In this document: positions 34,407-42,966 of the stretch, piece by piece
How the letters are laid out: each line of letters begins with the position of its first letter
Numbering within the stretch: the stretch's first letter is position 1
NCBI GenBank assembly: GCA_944382125.1
Contig: CALWMV010000005.1
Coordinates: 1-53,344, forward strand
Length of the DNA stretch: 53,344 bases
Reading direction: 5' to 3'
Source: an uncultured Lachnospiraceae bacterium
Lineage (GTDB): Bacteria; Bacillota; Clostridia; Lachnospirales; Lachnospiraceae
Notes under the pieces: generated by a model
Databases searched by the model: none
Seen by the model: only the letters and a program-made list of their open reading frames with translations
Told to the model about the DNA's origin: nothing
Translations under genes and position numbers: made by a program

Positions 34407-35945
34407 ATGAGATCCATATTTAAAAATAATATAAGCTTTATCCTATGCCTCCTGATGACGGCCTTCGGAGGCATTTTTCTGCTGTGGTTCATTAAGACCG
34501 CAGGCTGTGATGTGGTATATACGGACTATATCAGGATAGTGGCGGAGTACCTGCCGGATGTTACTGATCCCTCAAAGTTTTTTGTACCTGATATACTGAC
34601 CCGCATACCAATTACTTTCCTTCAGAGACTTATCAATGTAAAGCTTTTTGCCTATTCAGTCACCTTTGACAGGGTCTGTGCGGCGGCAGGACTCTGGGGC
34701 TGTGCTCTGGTCATAGCCTTCTACATGCGTAAGGAAAGGCTTTCAGCCCTATGGTTTGTTCCCATAGCCGCAGTGATATTTTCCCTCAATAAGTGGGAGA
34801 TCATCCTGAACGGTACAGCCTGGGCCCATGTGGCGGCCTTTGCCCTGTTTTTCCTGAATTATTATCTGCTGGACAGATATTATGGAAGGCAGAGACCGGA
34901 GGGAGGAAACTTCGCGTCGGGACTCGGAGCAAGGCTTCGCGATGGCGGAGGAAATGCCGGAAGCAATGTCGGAAGCAATGTCGGAAGCAATATTGTTTCA
35001 GGAGAAGAAAGCAGGGCACTTAAATCTTCACTCTATGCACTGCCCTTTATTATGCTTTTGTTTGCCGGAGAGTACATAGCCTCCTATGCAGCCATAATGC
35101 TGGCGGCCTATGGCTTCTGCTTTTTTATGAAAAAGAGGTCAGGAGATACTGCCGCAGAAGGAATATACCTTCGGGGCTTTCTCTGTACCCTTGCAGCCAT
35201 TGGACTTTATCTCCTGAGCAGGCACTTTGCAGTTTGGGAGCATGCAGGAACTACGGACAAGAGCCTTTTTGAGGTGATCGCAGAAGACCCTCTTTTCATA
35301 CCGAGGCTTTTCATCAAGAGCTTTGCCGGGACCGTGCTTGGAACCGAAGCCATCAATAATTTTCGTGGTTCAGGTATGCCCCTTTCAGATAACGGCGTGC
35401 TGCTCCTGGGACTTCTGGTCATAGCGGCATATATCTTTGCCATAGTTCTTTATATAAGACACAGGCTCTGGGAGAGGACCCTCTTTCCCATGATACTTAT
35501 GCTCTCCGGGGGCTTCAATCATGTGCTTGTAACGGCTTCAAGATGGATATTCCTGAGCGAAAGCTACGGGCTCAGCTCCCGCTACGGGGCCCAGTTCATG
35601 ATAGGTGTGATAGGGATACTGCTGACCCTGGCCCTTTGTATAAAGGACCGGGATGCAGACGGAGAAAACAGGGAAATGGGCTTTGCAAAGCTCACAGTCA
35701 GCCTTCTGATCACTTTAATGTTCCTTTTTGGAAACTGCTTTACGTCCTATCTTGAGATGGGAGTGGCACCCTACAGAGAAGAGAATTATACAAAGCTCCA
35801 GCAGGTGGTCTTCAACTACAGGGATTATGAGCCGGAGGAGCTGGCGGACTGTCTTGAGTGGGGAAAGTCAGAGGAGACCATGTATAAGGCCCTTGAGATA
35901 CTTGAGGACAATAAGCTGAATGTATTTTCCTACATGGAGAGATAG
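34407..35945 (+). CDS. polytopic membrane protein, glycan-related
   Basis: This 512-residue protein has about ten hydrophobic segments and resembles O-antigen-type or GT-C-like membrane proteins in layout, but no diagnostic motif was found. A Gly/Asn/Ser-rich cytoplasmic or external loop near residues 165-200 contains a 12-base in-frame tandem repeat encoding GSNV, GSNV and GSNI (34959-34994). It starts 25 bases after rfbG and so is likely in the same operon. A sugar-transfer or export role is inferred from context only. The C-terminus is soluble and helical. Confidence 0.75.
   Translation: MRSIFKNNISFILCLLMTAFGGIFLLWFIKTAGCDVVYTDYIRIVAEYLPDVTDPSKFFVPDILTRIPITFLQRLINVKLFAYSVTFDRVCAAAGLWGCALVIAFYMRKERLSALWFVPIAAVIFSLNKWEIILNGTAWAHVAAFALFFLNYYLLDRYYGRQRPEGGNFASGLGARLRDGGGNAGSNVGSNVGSNIVSGEESRALKSSLYALPFIMLLFAGEYIASYAAIMLAAYGFCFFMKKRSGDTAAEGIYLRGFLCTLAAIGLYLLSRHFAVWEHAGTTDKSLFEVIAEDPLFIPRLFIKSFAGTVLGTEAINNFRGSGMPLSDNGVLLLGLLVIAAYIFAIVLYIRHRLWERTLFPMILMLSGGFNHVLVTASRWIFLSESYGLSSRYGAQFMIGVIGILLTLALCIKDRDADGENREMGFAKLTVSLLITLMFLFGNCFTSYLEMGVAPYREENYTKLQQVVFNYRDYEPEELADCLEWGKSEETMYKALEILEDNKLNVFSYMER
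34959..34994 (+). repeat. 12-bp tandem repeat in frame
   Basis: Three adjacent units (two exact GGAAGCAATGTC, then GGAAGCAATATT) lie in frame and encode GSN-V/V/I. Gain or loss of a unit would change only the loop length. Confidence 0.85.
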
Positions 35946-35947
35946 AT

Positions 35948-35995
35948 ATGAATGAAGAAAGGTATAAAGCCTTTGAAGATATGCTTGCAGCATAA
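35948..35995 (+). other. very short open frame after the membrane protein gene
   Basis: A 15-codon frame (MNEERYKAFEDMLAA) starts two bases after the membrane-protein stop, with GAGAGA upstream. It may be a leftover of a lost gene or a small translated peptide. Nothing else supports it. Confidence 0.25.
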
Positions 35996-36053
35996 TGATA
36001 CACGAAATGCAAAAGCAGTGACTGGTGTACTGTTTATGTCACGGACATTTTGC

Positions 36054-36082
36054 TTGACAAGTTTTCTGCTTGGTGCTATTTT
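36054..36082 (+). promoter_or_regulatory. promoter of the T-box and trpXYZ transcript
   Basis: TTGACA (36054-36059), a 17-base spacer and TATTTT (36077-36082). The start is predicted near 36089, which gives a leader of about 325 bases. Confidence 0.75.
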
Positions 36083-36087
36083 TTACT

Positions 36088-36370
36088 CATCAATCAAATA
36101 TGGCAAACCGATGACAGAGAGTAAGTAGGTTATATGCAGGAAGTAAGAGAGAGCCGCTGATGGTGTGATGGCGGTACGGACGGTATAGCCGAATGGACTC
36201 TGGAGGGCGCTCCGGAATCAAATAGTATGGAGTGACGAAATCCGCGTTCGTTAAAGGGCGGCATATATGATGGTATATGGATAAGAGGGCCTCTGGCCAA
36301 AGCGGGTGGTACCGCGGATATTTTATTTTGATATTCGTCCCGGACAGGTTATATCCTGTCCGGGATTTTT
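36088..36370 (+). ncRNA. T-box leader, tRNA-Trp specific
   Basis: The specifier loop has AGTA on its 5' side and GAATGGA on its 3' side between stem pairs CAGAG and CTCTG; the specifier codon is TGG (36194-36196), Trp. The T-box sequence GGGTGGTACCGCGG is at 36304-36317. A strong terminator follows. Uncharged tRNA-Trp would stabilise the antiterminator and turn on the tryptophan transporter genes when tryptophan is scarce. Confidence 0.94.
36338..36370 (+). terminator. T-box terminator
   Basis: TCCCGGACAGG (36338-36348) pairs with CCTGTCCGGGA (36355-36365), followed by TTTTTG. This is the OFF structure of the T-box. Confidence 0.92.
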
Positions 36371-36413
36371 GTTTGTCAGTTTGGTTGAAAAATTCATCAA
36401 AAGGAGAATGAAA

Positions 36414-37574
36414 ATGAAAAGAGAACTGACAAACGTGATGACAGGAAAGATGGAGGCAGGAGTGCTCAGGAGAAAGGCTTCCCTTGCGATCGCAGCGGCG
36501 CTTATTGCCCTTTCCCTTATGGGCTGCGGAGGCTCATCTGAGGGCAATGGCTCTGCCGGAACCGCGGCAGCCCAGACCACGGAGGCTCAGGCTTCAGAGA
36601 CCGGTGAAGAGGAGAACAAAGCGGCTGACAAAGATACTGAGACCGCAGCAGAAGCTTCAGAGAGCAGCTACAGCATAGGCATAGGCCAGTTTGCAGAGCA
36701 TGGCTCCCTCGATAACTGCAGGGAGGGCTTCCTTATTGGACTTGCAGAGGAGGGTATAGTTGAGGGCGAGAACCTGACTGTGGAGTATGACAATGCCAAT
36801 GCGGACGGCTCCATTGCCACCCAGATCATGCAGAGCTATGTGGGAGCTGATGTGGATCTCATATGTGCCATAGCCACACCGATGGCTCAGTCGGCCTATG
36901 CAGTCACCAGGGACACGGAAATCCCGGTCATTTATACGGCAGTCACGGATCCGGGAGCTGCAGAACTCGTAAAGGAAGACGGAAGTTCTGTGGGCAATAT
37001 CACTGGCACCTCGGACAAGCTTCCCGTGGAGGAACAGCTTGAGATGATAAGGGCCATACTCCCGGAGGCAAAGGTGCTTGGCATCCTTTATACCACCTCG
37101 GAGGCCAATTCAGAGGCTTCAGTGGCTGAGTATAAGGAGCTTGCTCCGGACTATGGCTTTGAGATATATGAGATCGGCATAGGGACCCAGGCAGATATCC
37201 CCCTTGCAGCGGATACAATGCTGGAAAAGGCGGACTGCATCACCATGATAACCGATAATACCGTGGTGGCTTCCCTGCCGGTGATCCTTAATAAAGCAGA
37301 GGCAAAGAAGATCCCTGTTTTCGGATCAGAGGTAGAACAGGTCAGGAAGGGCTGCGTGGCAGCTATGGGACTGGACTATATCGAGCTTGGGAAACAGACG
37401 GGACGCATGGCTGCAAAGGTGCTGAAGGGAGAGGCTGAGGCCTCTGAGATGAGTTATGAGCTCATAGAGGGAGCAAGCTTCTTTGGAAACAGCGCAGCGG
37501 CAGCAAAACTTGGCATAGAGCTTCCGGCGGAATATGCTGAGTCCGGAGAGGTGTTTGATTCCATCTCGGAATGA
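36414..37574 (+). CDS. trpX: tryptophan ABC transporter substrate-binding lipoprotein (TrpX-like)
   Basis: This 386-residue lipoprotein has lipobox LMGC (Cys38) after a long basic N-region, then an acidic Ala/Thr linker. The mature domain belongs to the ABC_sub_bind family (YSIGIGQFAEHGSLDNCREG, VTDPGAAELV, ITGTSDKLPVEEQLEMI). In streptococci this family, when under a Trp T-box, is TrpX of the TrpXYZ importer. The start at 36414 is set by AAGGAG seven bases upstream. The leader's TGG specifier supports tryptophan as the substrate. Confidence 0.9.
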   Translation: MKRELTNVMTGKMEAGVLRRKASLAIAAALIALSLMGCGGSSEGNGSAGTAAAQTTEAQASETGEEENKAADKDTETAAEASESSYSIGIGQFAEHGSLDNCREGFLIGLAEEGIVEGENLTVEYDNANADGSIATQIMQSYVGADVDLICAIATPMAQSAYAVTRDTEIPVIYTAVTDPGAAELVKEDGSSVGNITGTSDKLPVEEQLEMIRAILPEAKVLGILYTTSEANSEASVAEYKELAPDYGFEIYEIGIGTQADIPLAADTMLEKADCITMITDNTVVASLPVILNKAEAKKIPVFGSEVEQVRKGCVAAMGLDYIELGKQTGRMAAKVLKGEAEASEMSYELIEGASFFGNSAAAAKLGIELPAEYAESGEVFDSISE

Positions 37575-37749
37575 CAGGATATCGCAGTAAGATAATAATA
37601 TTCAGGGCACTCGGGACATTTAGAACGACAGGGTGCTCAGGATACTCAGGAAACAGGAGACTGACCGGGATATAAAAAGCAGCCAGAGGCAATCAGAAGA
37701 TATTTAGAAGCGGGCAGAAATCATAAGGAGCATTTACAGAAGGAACATC

Positions 37750-38646
37750 ATGAGCAGCATTTTACTGGGAATACTTGAAGAGGGACTGGTATACGCCATA
37801 CTCTCCTTTGGAATATATATAACCTACAGCATACTGGATTTTCCCGATCTTTCAGTGGACGGGACCTATCCTCTGGGAGCAGCGGTCACTGCGGCGATGA
37901 TAGCAGCAGGGATGGACCCGCTCATCACACTTCCGGTATCCTTTCTGGCGGGAGCACTGGCAGGCATCATCACAGGAACCATACATGTGAAGCTTGGCGT
38001 CAGGGATCTGCTTTCGGGGATAATAGTGAGTACAGGACTTTATTCGGTGAACCTTCGTATAGCTGGGAAGTCCAATCTCCCCATATTTTCAAAGGACAGC
38101 ATCTTTTCAAATCCGGTGGTCGGAAGGATATTTGCAGGAGGACTGTCATTCATATCCAATGCAGCCATACTGCTCCTTATAGTGCTGGTGCTCAAGCTTC
38201 TTCTGGATGCCTATCTCAACACCAGATCAGGCTATCTTCTGAGGGCTGCGGGCAGCAACCGGAAGCTGGTCATATCCCTCGGGAAAAATGACGGCATGGT
38301 GAGGATACTTGGTCTGGCCCTGGCCAATGGCTTTGCGGCCTTTGCAGGCTGCATCATGGCCCAGAAGCAGGGGTATTTTGAGCTTTCAATGGGCACTGGC
38401 ATGATGGTCATAGGCCTTGCCAATGTTATAATAGGCACCCAGCTCTTCAGCAGGCTCGGAGGCCTGAAGGCCACCACTGCGGTCATAGCCGGAGCGATCA
38501 TATACAGGGCCTGTGTTGCCGCGGCGATCAATGCGGGCCTTGAGCCGGGAGATATGAAGCTTATAACAGCCGTGCTTTTCCTTGTCATCATAGCAGCAGG
38601 AAATCTGAGGAAGAACAGGGCCGCAAGGAGGGCGAGATCATGCTGA
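37750..38646 (+). CDS. trpY: tryptophan ABC transporter permease (TrpY-like)
   Basis: This 298-residue branched-chain-type permease has about eight hydrophobic segments and the family's internal pattern (LEEGLVYAILSFGIYITYSILDFPDLSVDG at the N-terminus, NGFAAFAGCIMAQKQGYF in the middle). It is the membrane channel for TrpX. A spacer of 175 bases with no clear structure precedes it. The end overlaps trpZ by seven bases. Confidence 0.9.
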   Translation: MSSILLGILEEGLVYAILSFGIYITYSILDFPDLSVDGTYPLGAAVTAAMIAAGMDPLITLPVSFLAGALAGIITGTIHVKLGVRDLLSGIIVSTGLYSVNLRIAGKSNLPIFSKDSIFSNPVVGRIFAGGLSFISNAAILLLIVLVLKLLLDAYLNTRSGYLLRAAGSNRKLVISLGKNDGMVRILGLALANGFAAFAGCIMAQKQGYFELSMGTGMMVIGLANVIIGTQLFSRLGGLKATTAVIAGAIIYRACVAAAINAGLEPGDMKLITAVLFLVIIAAGNLRKNRAARRARSC

Positions 38647-39413
38647 GTCTTAAGGGTATAAACAAATATTATAATCCCGGTACGGTCAATGAGATGTGCC
38701 TCTTTGAGGATTATGATCTGGAGATCAGGGACGGAGAATTCGTTTCCATAGTGGGCTCCAACGGCTCCGGAAAGACCAGCCTCCTCAACATGATATGCGG
38801 AAGCATACCCGTGGACTCGGGAAGGATACTCATAGACGGAAGAGACGTGACCCATATGCCGGAATACCGCAGGGCGGAATTTATCGGGAGGGTCTATCAG
38901 AATCCGGCCCTCGGTACCTGCCCTGATATGACCATACTGGAAAATATGTCCCTTGCGGATACGAAGGGAAAAAGCTTTGATTTGAGGCGGGGCACGGATA
39001 AAAGAAGGAAGGAGCATTATCGTGAGCTTCTTTCTGGACTTGGCCTTGGCCTTGAAAATAAACTGGATATAAAGGTGGGCTCCCTTTCCGGAGGGCAGCG
39101 TCAGGCCATGGCTCTTCTGATGTCCACGATGACGGATATAGATTTTCTGATACTGGATGAGCACACAGCGGCTCTGGATCCGAAGACGGCGGATCTGATC
39201 ATGGAGCTTACGGACAGGATAGTGAGAGAGAAGGGACTGACGGCCCTTATGGTCACCCACAATCTGCGCTATGCGGCAGAATACGGGAACAGGCTGATCA
39301 TGATGCATGAGGGCAGGGACGTGCTGGACCTTTCGGGAGCCGAGAAGGAAAGGACGGGAGTGGAGCTGCTCCTTTCAAAATTCAACGAGATATCAGTGGA
39401 GTGCGGAAACTGA
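38640..39413 (+). CDS. trpZ: tryptophan ABC transporter ATPase (TrpZ-like)
   Basis: This 257-residue ABC ATPase has Walker A GSNGSGKTSLLN, Q-loop VYQNPALGTCPDMT, signature LSGGQRQAMAL and Walker B LILDEHTAALD (His in place of Pro). It is coupled to trpY by overlap and completes the T-box-controlled importer. A hairpin ends the transcript at 39440-39471. Confidence 0.9.
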   Translation: MLSLKGINKYYNPGTVNEMCLFEDYDLEIRDGEFVSIVGSNGSGKTSLLNMICGSIPVDSGRILIDGRDVTHMPEYRRAEFIGRVYQNPALGTCPDMTILENMSLADTKGKSFDLRRGTDKRRKEHYRELLSGLGLGLENKLDIKVGSLSGGQRQAMALLMSTMTDIDFLILDEHTAALDPKTADLIMELTDRIVREKGLTALMVTHNLRYAAEYGNRLIMMHEGRDVLDLSGAEKERTGVELLLSKFNEISVECGN

Positions 39414-39439
39414 GAAGAAAGATATATGCTAACTGTGCT

Positions 39440-39478
39440 GACACGGGCCTTGAAATACTGGGGCCCGTGTCTTATAAT
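39440..39478 (+). terminator. trpXYZ terminator hairpin with an embedded promoter for the next gene
   Basis: A ten-base-pair perfect stem pairs GACACGGGCC (39440-39449) with GGCCCGTGTC (39462-39471). TTGAAA (39450-39455) lies in the loop and TATAAT (39473-39478) just past the stem, 17 bases apart, so a good promoter for the patatin gene overlaps the hairpin. Confidence 0.65.
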
Positions 39479-39501
39479 CTCTGTACTGGATAAAATATAC
39501 A

Positions 39502-39526
39502 GGAACGCGGCACTTGCCGCTCCTTT
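39502..39526 (+). terminator. second terminator-like hairpin upstream of the patatin gene
   Basis: GCGGC (39507-39511) pairs with GCCGC (39516-39520), extended by GGA/TCC across a bulge, and is followed by six or seven T. It lies downstream of the embedded promoter, within the patatin gene leader, and may be a backup terminator of trpXYZ. Confidence 0.65.
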
Positions 39527-39552
39527 TTTATTTGCAAACGGAGGATCTTGAT

Positions 39553-40425
39553 ATGAAGCTTGGAATGGTGCTTGAGGGCGGAGGCATGAGAGGGATGTAT
39601 ACCGCAGGGGTGCTGGATCTGTTTATGGAGAAGGACTTTTACCCCGACGGGATCTTCGGAGTCTCAGCCGGGGCCTGCCATGGAGCATCCTATGCTTCTC
39701 ACCAGAAGGGACGAAGCTTCCGGATAAATGTGAGCAACAGCCGCAACAGGGATTATATGGGCATAGGCTCCTGGCTCAGGACCGGAGACTTCTTCAATGT
39801 GAAGTATGCCTATGGCAAGGTGCCGGATGAGCTATTTCCCTTTGATTATGAGACCTATGACAGATACAGGAAGGATATGCCCCTTTATGCGGTGGTGACA
39901 AATGTGGAGACCGGAAAGGCTGAGTATGTCTGTACCGGAGATATGCATAAAGGCATAGCCTATGTCAGGGCTTCGGCCTCCCTTCCCCTTATGGCCAGGA
40001 TAGTGGGCGTGGACGGCGGCCTTTATCTGGACGGCGGAGCCTCGGACAGCATACCGATAGCAGCCTCCATGGATATGGGCTATGATTACAATATTGCGGT
40101 CCTCACAAGGCCCGAGGGCTACCGCAAGGAGCCGGCAGACAAGGCGATGATCTCTGTCCTTCGAAGGGTATACGGACACAGATATCCGAAGCTTGTGGAG
40201 GATATGGAAAACAGGCACACAGTTTATAATCAGGAGCTTGAGCTTACGGAGGAACTGGAAAAGGAGGGAAGAGCCTTCGTGCTGAGACCCTCAGCTGATA
40301 TTCATATATCCAGACTTGAAAAGGATCCGAAGAAGCTTGAGGCTATATATGAGCTGGGCTACGAGGATGCCAGGGAGCATTTTGAGGAGATGGCTGCCTT
40401 TGCCGAAAGGGCCAGAAAGGCCTGA
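39553..40425 (+). CDS. patatin-like phospholipase
   Basis: This 290-residue protein has the patatin catalytic layout: oxyanion motif GGGMRG at the N-terminus, nucleophile elbow GVSAGAC (Ser) and catalytic Asp in LDGGASDSIP. The length and C-terminal helical region fit the bacterial YjjU/RssA type, which act as esterases or phospholipases on membrane lipids; the exact substrate is unknown. There is no signal peptide. The start at 39553 has GGAGG eight bases upstream. It lies between trpXYZ and rfbH and is transcribed in the same direction. Confidence 0.9.
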   Translation: MKLGMVLEGGGMRGMYTAGVLDLFMEKDFYPDGIFGVSAGACHGASYASHQKGRSFRINVSNSRNRDYMGIGSWLRTGDFFNVKYAYGKVPDELFPFDYETYDRYRKDMPLYAVVTNVETGKAEYVCTGDMHKGIAYVRASASLPLMARIVGVDGGLYLDGGASDSIPIAASMDMGYDYNIAVLTRPEGYRKEPADKAMISVLRRVYGHRYPKLVEDMENRHTVYNQELELTEELEKEGRAFVLRPSADIHISRLEKDPKKLEAIYELGYEDAREHFEEMAAFAERARKA

Positions 40426-40439
40426 GCCCGGACTGGGGC

Positions 40440-40468
40440 TTGTGTCCATATCCCCGGCGTGATAAAAT
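40440..40468 (+). promoter_or_regulatory. promoter directly abutting the rfbH start codon
   Basis: TTGTGT (40440-40445), a 17-base spacer and TAAAAT (40463-40468). The predicted transcription start falls on or within a base of the rfbH ATG at 40475, and no Shine-Dalgarno is visible, so the message may be leaderless. Confidence 0.5.
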
Positions 40469-40474
40469 GTGGGC

Positions 40475-41839
40475 ATGAAAAATATATTTGAAAATAAAAG
40501 CGAGAAAGAGGCACGTGATCAGATACTTTCCATGGTATCTGATTATTGTGCCGAATTTCATTTAAAGGATAAGGACAGGCCCTTTGTTCCCGGCGAGCGC
40601 ATACACTATGCAGCAAGGGTGTATGACAGCGAGGAGATGGTGAATCTGGTGGACAGTGCTCTGGAGTTCTGGCTCACTATGGGCAGGTATACCAGGGAGT
40701 TTGAAAAGAGCTTCGGTGAATATCTGGGTGTCCGCTTCGTGAGTGCCGTGACTTCAGGCTCCTCAGCCAATCTCATAGCCTTTATGGCCCTTACCTCACC
40801 CCTGCTTGGAGAGAGAAGGATCAGGAAAGGCGATGAGGTCATAACTGTGGCTGCCGGTTTCCCCACCACCATCACTCCGATAATAAATTACGGAGCAGTG
40901 CCGGTCTTCGTGGATGTCAGGATACCCCAGTACAACATAGATGTGACCAGACTGGAAGAGGCCCTGTCTGAAAAAACCAAGGCAGTGATGATAGCCCATA
41001 CTCTGGGCAATCCCTTTGACCTGAGGGCTGTGAAGGATTTCTGTGACAGGCACGGGCTCTGGCTCATAGAGGATAACTGTGATGCCCTTGGAAGCCGCTA
41101 TGACCTTAAGGGGGACGGAGAACTCAGGTTTACGGGAACCATAGGCGACATAGGCACCTCATCCTTTTACCCTCCTCACCATATGACCATGGGAGAGGGC
41201 GGAGCGGTCTATACCGATGATCCCCTGCTCAATCGCATAATCAGGAGCATGAGAGACTGGGGCAGGGACTGCATCTGCGAATCGGGACAGGATAACAGAT
41301 GCGGGCATCGCTTTGACGGACAGTACGGAGAGCTTCCGAAGGGCTATGACCATAAGTATGTGTATTCTCATTTCGGATATAATCTCGGGATCACGGATAT
41401 GCAGGCTGCGGTGGGACTGGCTCAGATAAAGAAGCTTCCCGGCTTCACTGAGAGAAGAAAGCACAATCATGCCCTGCTTAAGTCCGAGCTTGAGAGCGTA
41501 AGCGACAGGCTCATCCTCCCGGAGGCCTGCGAAGGATCGGATCCCAGCTGGTTTGGCTTCTGCATGACCGTAATGGAGGGCATAGACAGATCAGAGCTCA
41601 TCAGATATGTGGAGGATAAGGGGGTACAGACCAGACTCCTTTTCGCAGGAAACTTTATAAAGCAGCCCTGTTTTGATTCCATAAGGGAGGATAAGACGGC
41701 TTATCGTGTGGTCGGAAGCCTTGAGGATACGGACAGGATCATGAGGGATACTTTCTGGATAGGGGTTTACCCCGGTATGACTGATGACAGGCTCATATAT
41801 ATGGCGGACACGATAAAGGAGGCCCTCCGAAGACAGTAA
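40475..41839 (+). CDS. rfbH: CDP-4-keto-6-deoxyglucose 3-dehydratase
   Basis: This 454-residue PLP- or PMP-dependent enzyme of the E1/ColD/RfbH group removes the 3-hydroxyl to give CDP-4-keto-3,6-dideoxyglucose, with electrons from a reductase partner. The active-site Lys of normal aminotransferases is replaced by His in PPHHMTMGEGG, diagnostic for these dehydratases. GFPTTITPIINYG and CDALGS are also typical. The region DCICESGQDNRCGHRF has the Cys pattern of RfbH, which in E1 enzymes is tied to a [2Fe-2S] cluster. The start is inferred from family length; no ribosome binding site precedes it. Confidence 0.92.
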   Translation: MKNIFENKSEKEARDQILSMVSDYCAEFHLKDKDRPFVPGERIHYAARVYDSEEMVNLVDSALEFWLTMGRYTREFEKSFGEYLGVRFVSAVTSGSSANLIAFMALTSPLLGERRIRKGDEVITVAAGFPTTITPIINYGAVPVFVDVRIPQYNIDVTRLEEALSEKTKAVMIAHTLGNPFDLRAVKDFCDRHGLWLIEDNCDALGSRYDLKGDGELRFTGTIGDIGTSSFYPPHHMTMGEGGAVYTDDPLLNRIIRSMRDWGRDCICESGQDNRCGHRFDGQYGELPKGYDHKYVYSHFGYNLGITDMQAAVGLAQIKKLPGFTERRKHNHALLKSELESVSDRLILPEACEGSDPSWFGFCMTVMEGIDRSELIRYVEDKGVQTRLLFAGNFIKQPCFDSIREDKTAYRVVGSLEDTDRIMRDTFWIGVYPGMTDDRLIYMADTIKEALRRQ

Positions 41840-41866
41840 AACGGAAAGGTCTCAGGAATTGGATAT

Positions 41867-42787
41867 ATGACTGAGGCATTCCGGGATGACGGGAAGGAAA
41901 GACCTTTGGAAAAGGCAGTGGATAATACAGAAGAGGTACTTTATGACAGAAAGCAGCTTAGGATGGCCCAGGATGCGGGGCTTGAGATGCTGCTTGAGGT
42001 AGACAGGCTTTCGGAGAAATACGGATTTACATATTTTCTGGATGCCGGGACCCTGATAGGAGCCGTAAGGCACGGGGGTTTCATACCCTGGGATGATGAT
42101 GTGGATATCGTGATGACCAGGAAGGACTTTGACATATTTTACAGCCACAGGGATGAGCTTTCGGACAAGATGGAGCTCTGCATGCCGAACGATTACAGGG
42201 ATGGCAAAGCCTTTTATGATTTTACTCCAAGGATACTCTACCTTGCTTCCAGCAGACATGAGACAGATGAGGAGAGCGAATATTACGGAGGAAAGCTCAA
42301 CCACCTGTGGACTGATATATTCATACTGGATGAGATACCGGATGGAAGGTTCAGGGACGCCTGGACCAGATTCCTTCAAAAATGCATCTATGGGCTCTCT
42401 ATGCCGAGACGCTATGGCATAGACCTCGGGAAATACGGCTTTATGGATAAGCTGAAGGTACTGGTGCTGAGCCTTATGGGAAGGGCATTTCCCCAGAAGA
42501 AGCTTTTTGAGCTTCAGGATCGGCTCTCAAGAAAGTATGACGGCAAAGGGACCAGGAGGGTATATTATTCCAATTATCAGCCGGATTTCCTCCAGGTGAC
42601 CCTTGAGAAGGCGTGGATAAGCAGGTCGGAGAGGCTGCCCTTTGAGGGACACATGCTTTCTGTGCCGGCGGATTATGATGCGGTGCTCAGGGAGATATAC
42701 GGAGACTATATGCAGCTCCCTCCTCCGGAAAAGAGGGTGCCTTCGCATCATTCCGAAAAGATCGAAGTATATCAGGATAAGGATTGA
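41867..42787 (+). CDS. LicD-family phosphotransferase
   Basis: This 306-residue protein shows the LicD signature DAGTLIGAVRHGGFIPWDDDVDIVM with the metal-binding DDD. LicD proteins of the nucleotidyltransferase fold add phosphocholine or similar phospho-groups to surface glycans such as teichoic acids or lipopolysaccharide-like polymers. The N-terminal 40 residues are charged and not conserved. It starts 27 bases after rfbH with a weak ribosome binding site. Its place among rfb genes supports decoration of a surface polymer; the added group is not known. Confidence 0.88.
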   Translation: MTEAFRDDGKERPLEKAVDNTEEVLYDRKQLRMAQDAGLEMLLEVDRLSEKYGFTYFLDAGTLIGAVRHGGFIPWDDDVDIVMTRKDFDIFYSHRDELSDKMELCMPNDYRDGKAFYDFTPRILYLASSRHETDEESEYYGGKLNHLWTDIFILDEIPDGRFRDAWTRFLQKCIYGLSMPRRYGIDLGKYGFMDKLKVLVLSLMGRAFPQKKLFELQDRLSRKYDGKGTRRVYYSNYQPDFLQVTLEKAWISRSERLPFEGHMLSVPADYDAVLREIYGDYMQLPPPEKRVPSHHSEKIEVYQDKD

Positions 42788-42827
42788 AAGTACAATATTG
42801 GGATAATTATTAAAACTGATAAAATGT

Positions 42828-42887
42828 CTGATAAAACTGTCGGCGAAGGACATCGCAGAGCGGCAGTCCAAGACGACAGTTTTTCAG
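42828..42887. repeat. 60-nt dispersed intergenic element, copy B (reverse orientation)
   Basis: This is the second of the three 60-base elements, reversed relative to copies A and C. Its inverted ends CTGATAAAACTGTCG and CGACAGTTTTTCAG pair almost perfectly with a one-base bulge. It lies between licD and the secreted-protein gene. Confidence 0.8.
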
Positions 42888-42966
42888 ACGCTTATATGCT
42901 TAAAGTATTCAGCAGGAAGAATGCAGATATAAGTACTATTCAAAAGAAAACTGAAGGAGGTTTCAT

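Noticed and set aside
34933-34950. Sequence GCTTCGCGATG resembling the core of the 60-nt element
   Set aside because: The match is only about eleven bases, lies in a coding region and lacks the inverted-repeat ends.
38232-39308. 358-codon minus-strand open frame across trpY and trpZ
   Set aside because: It spans two well-supported genes on the other strand and shows no protein family features.
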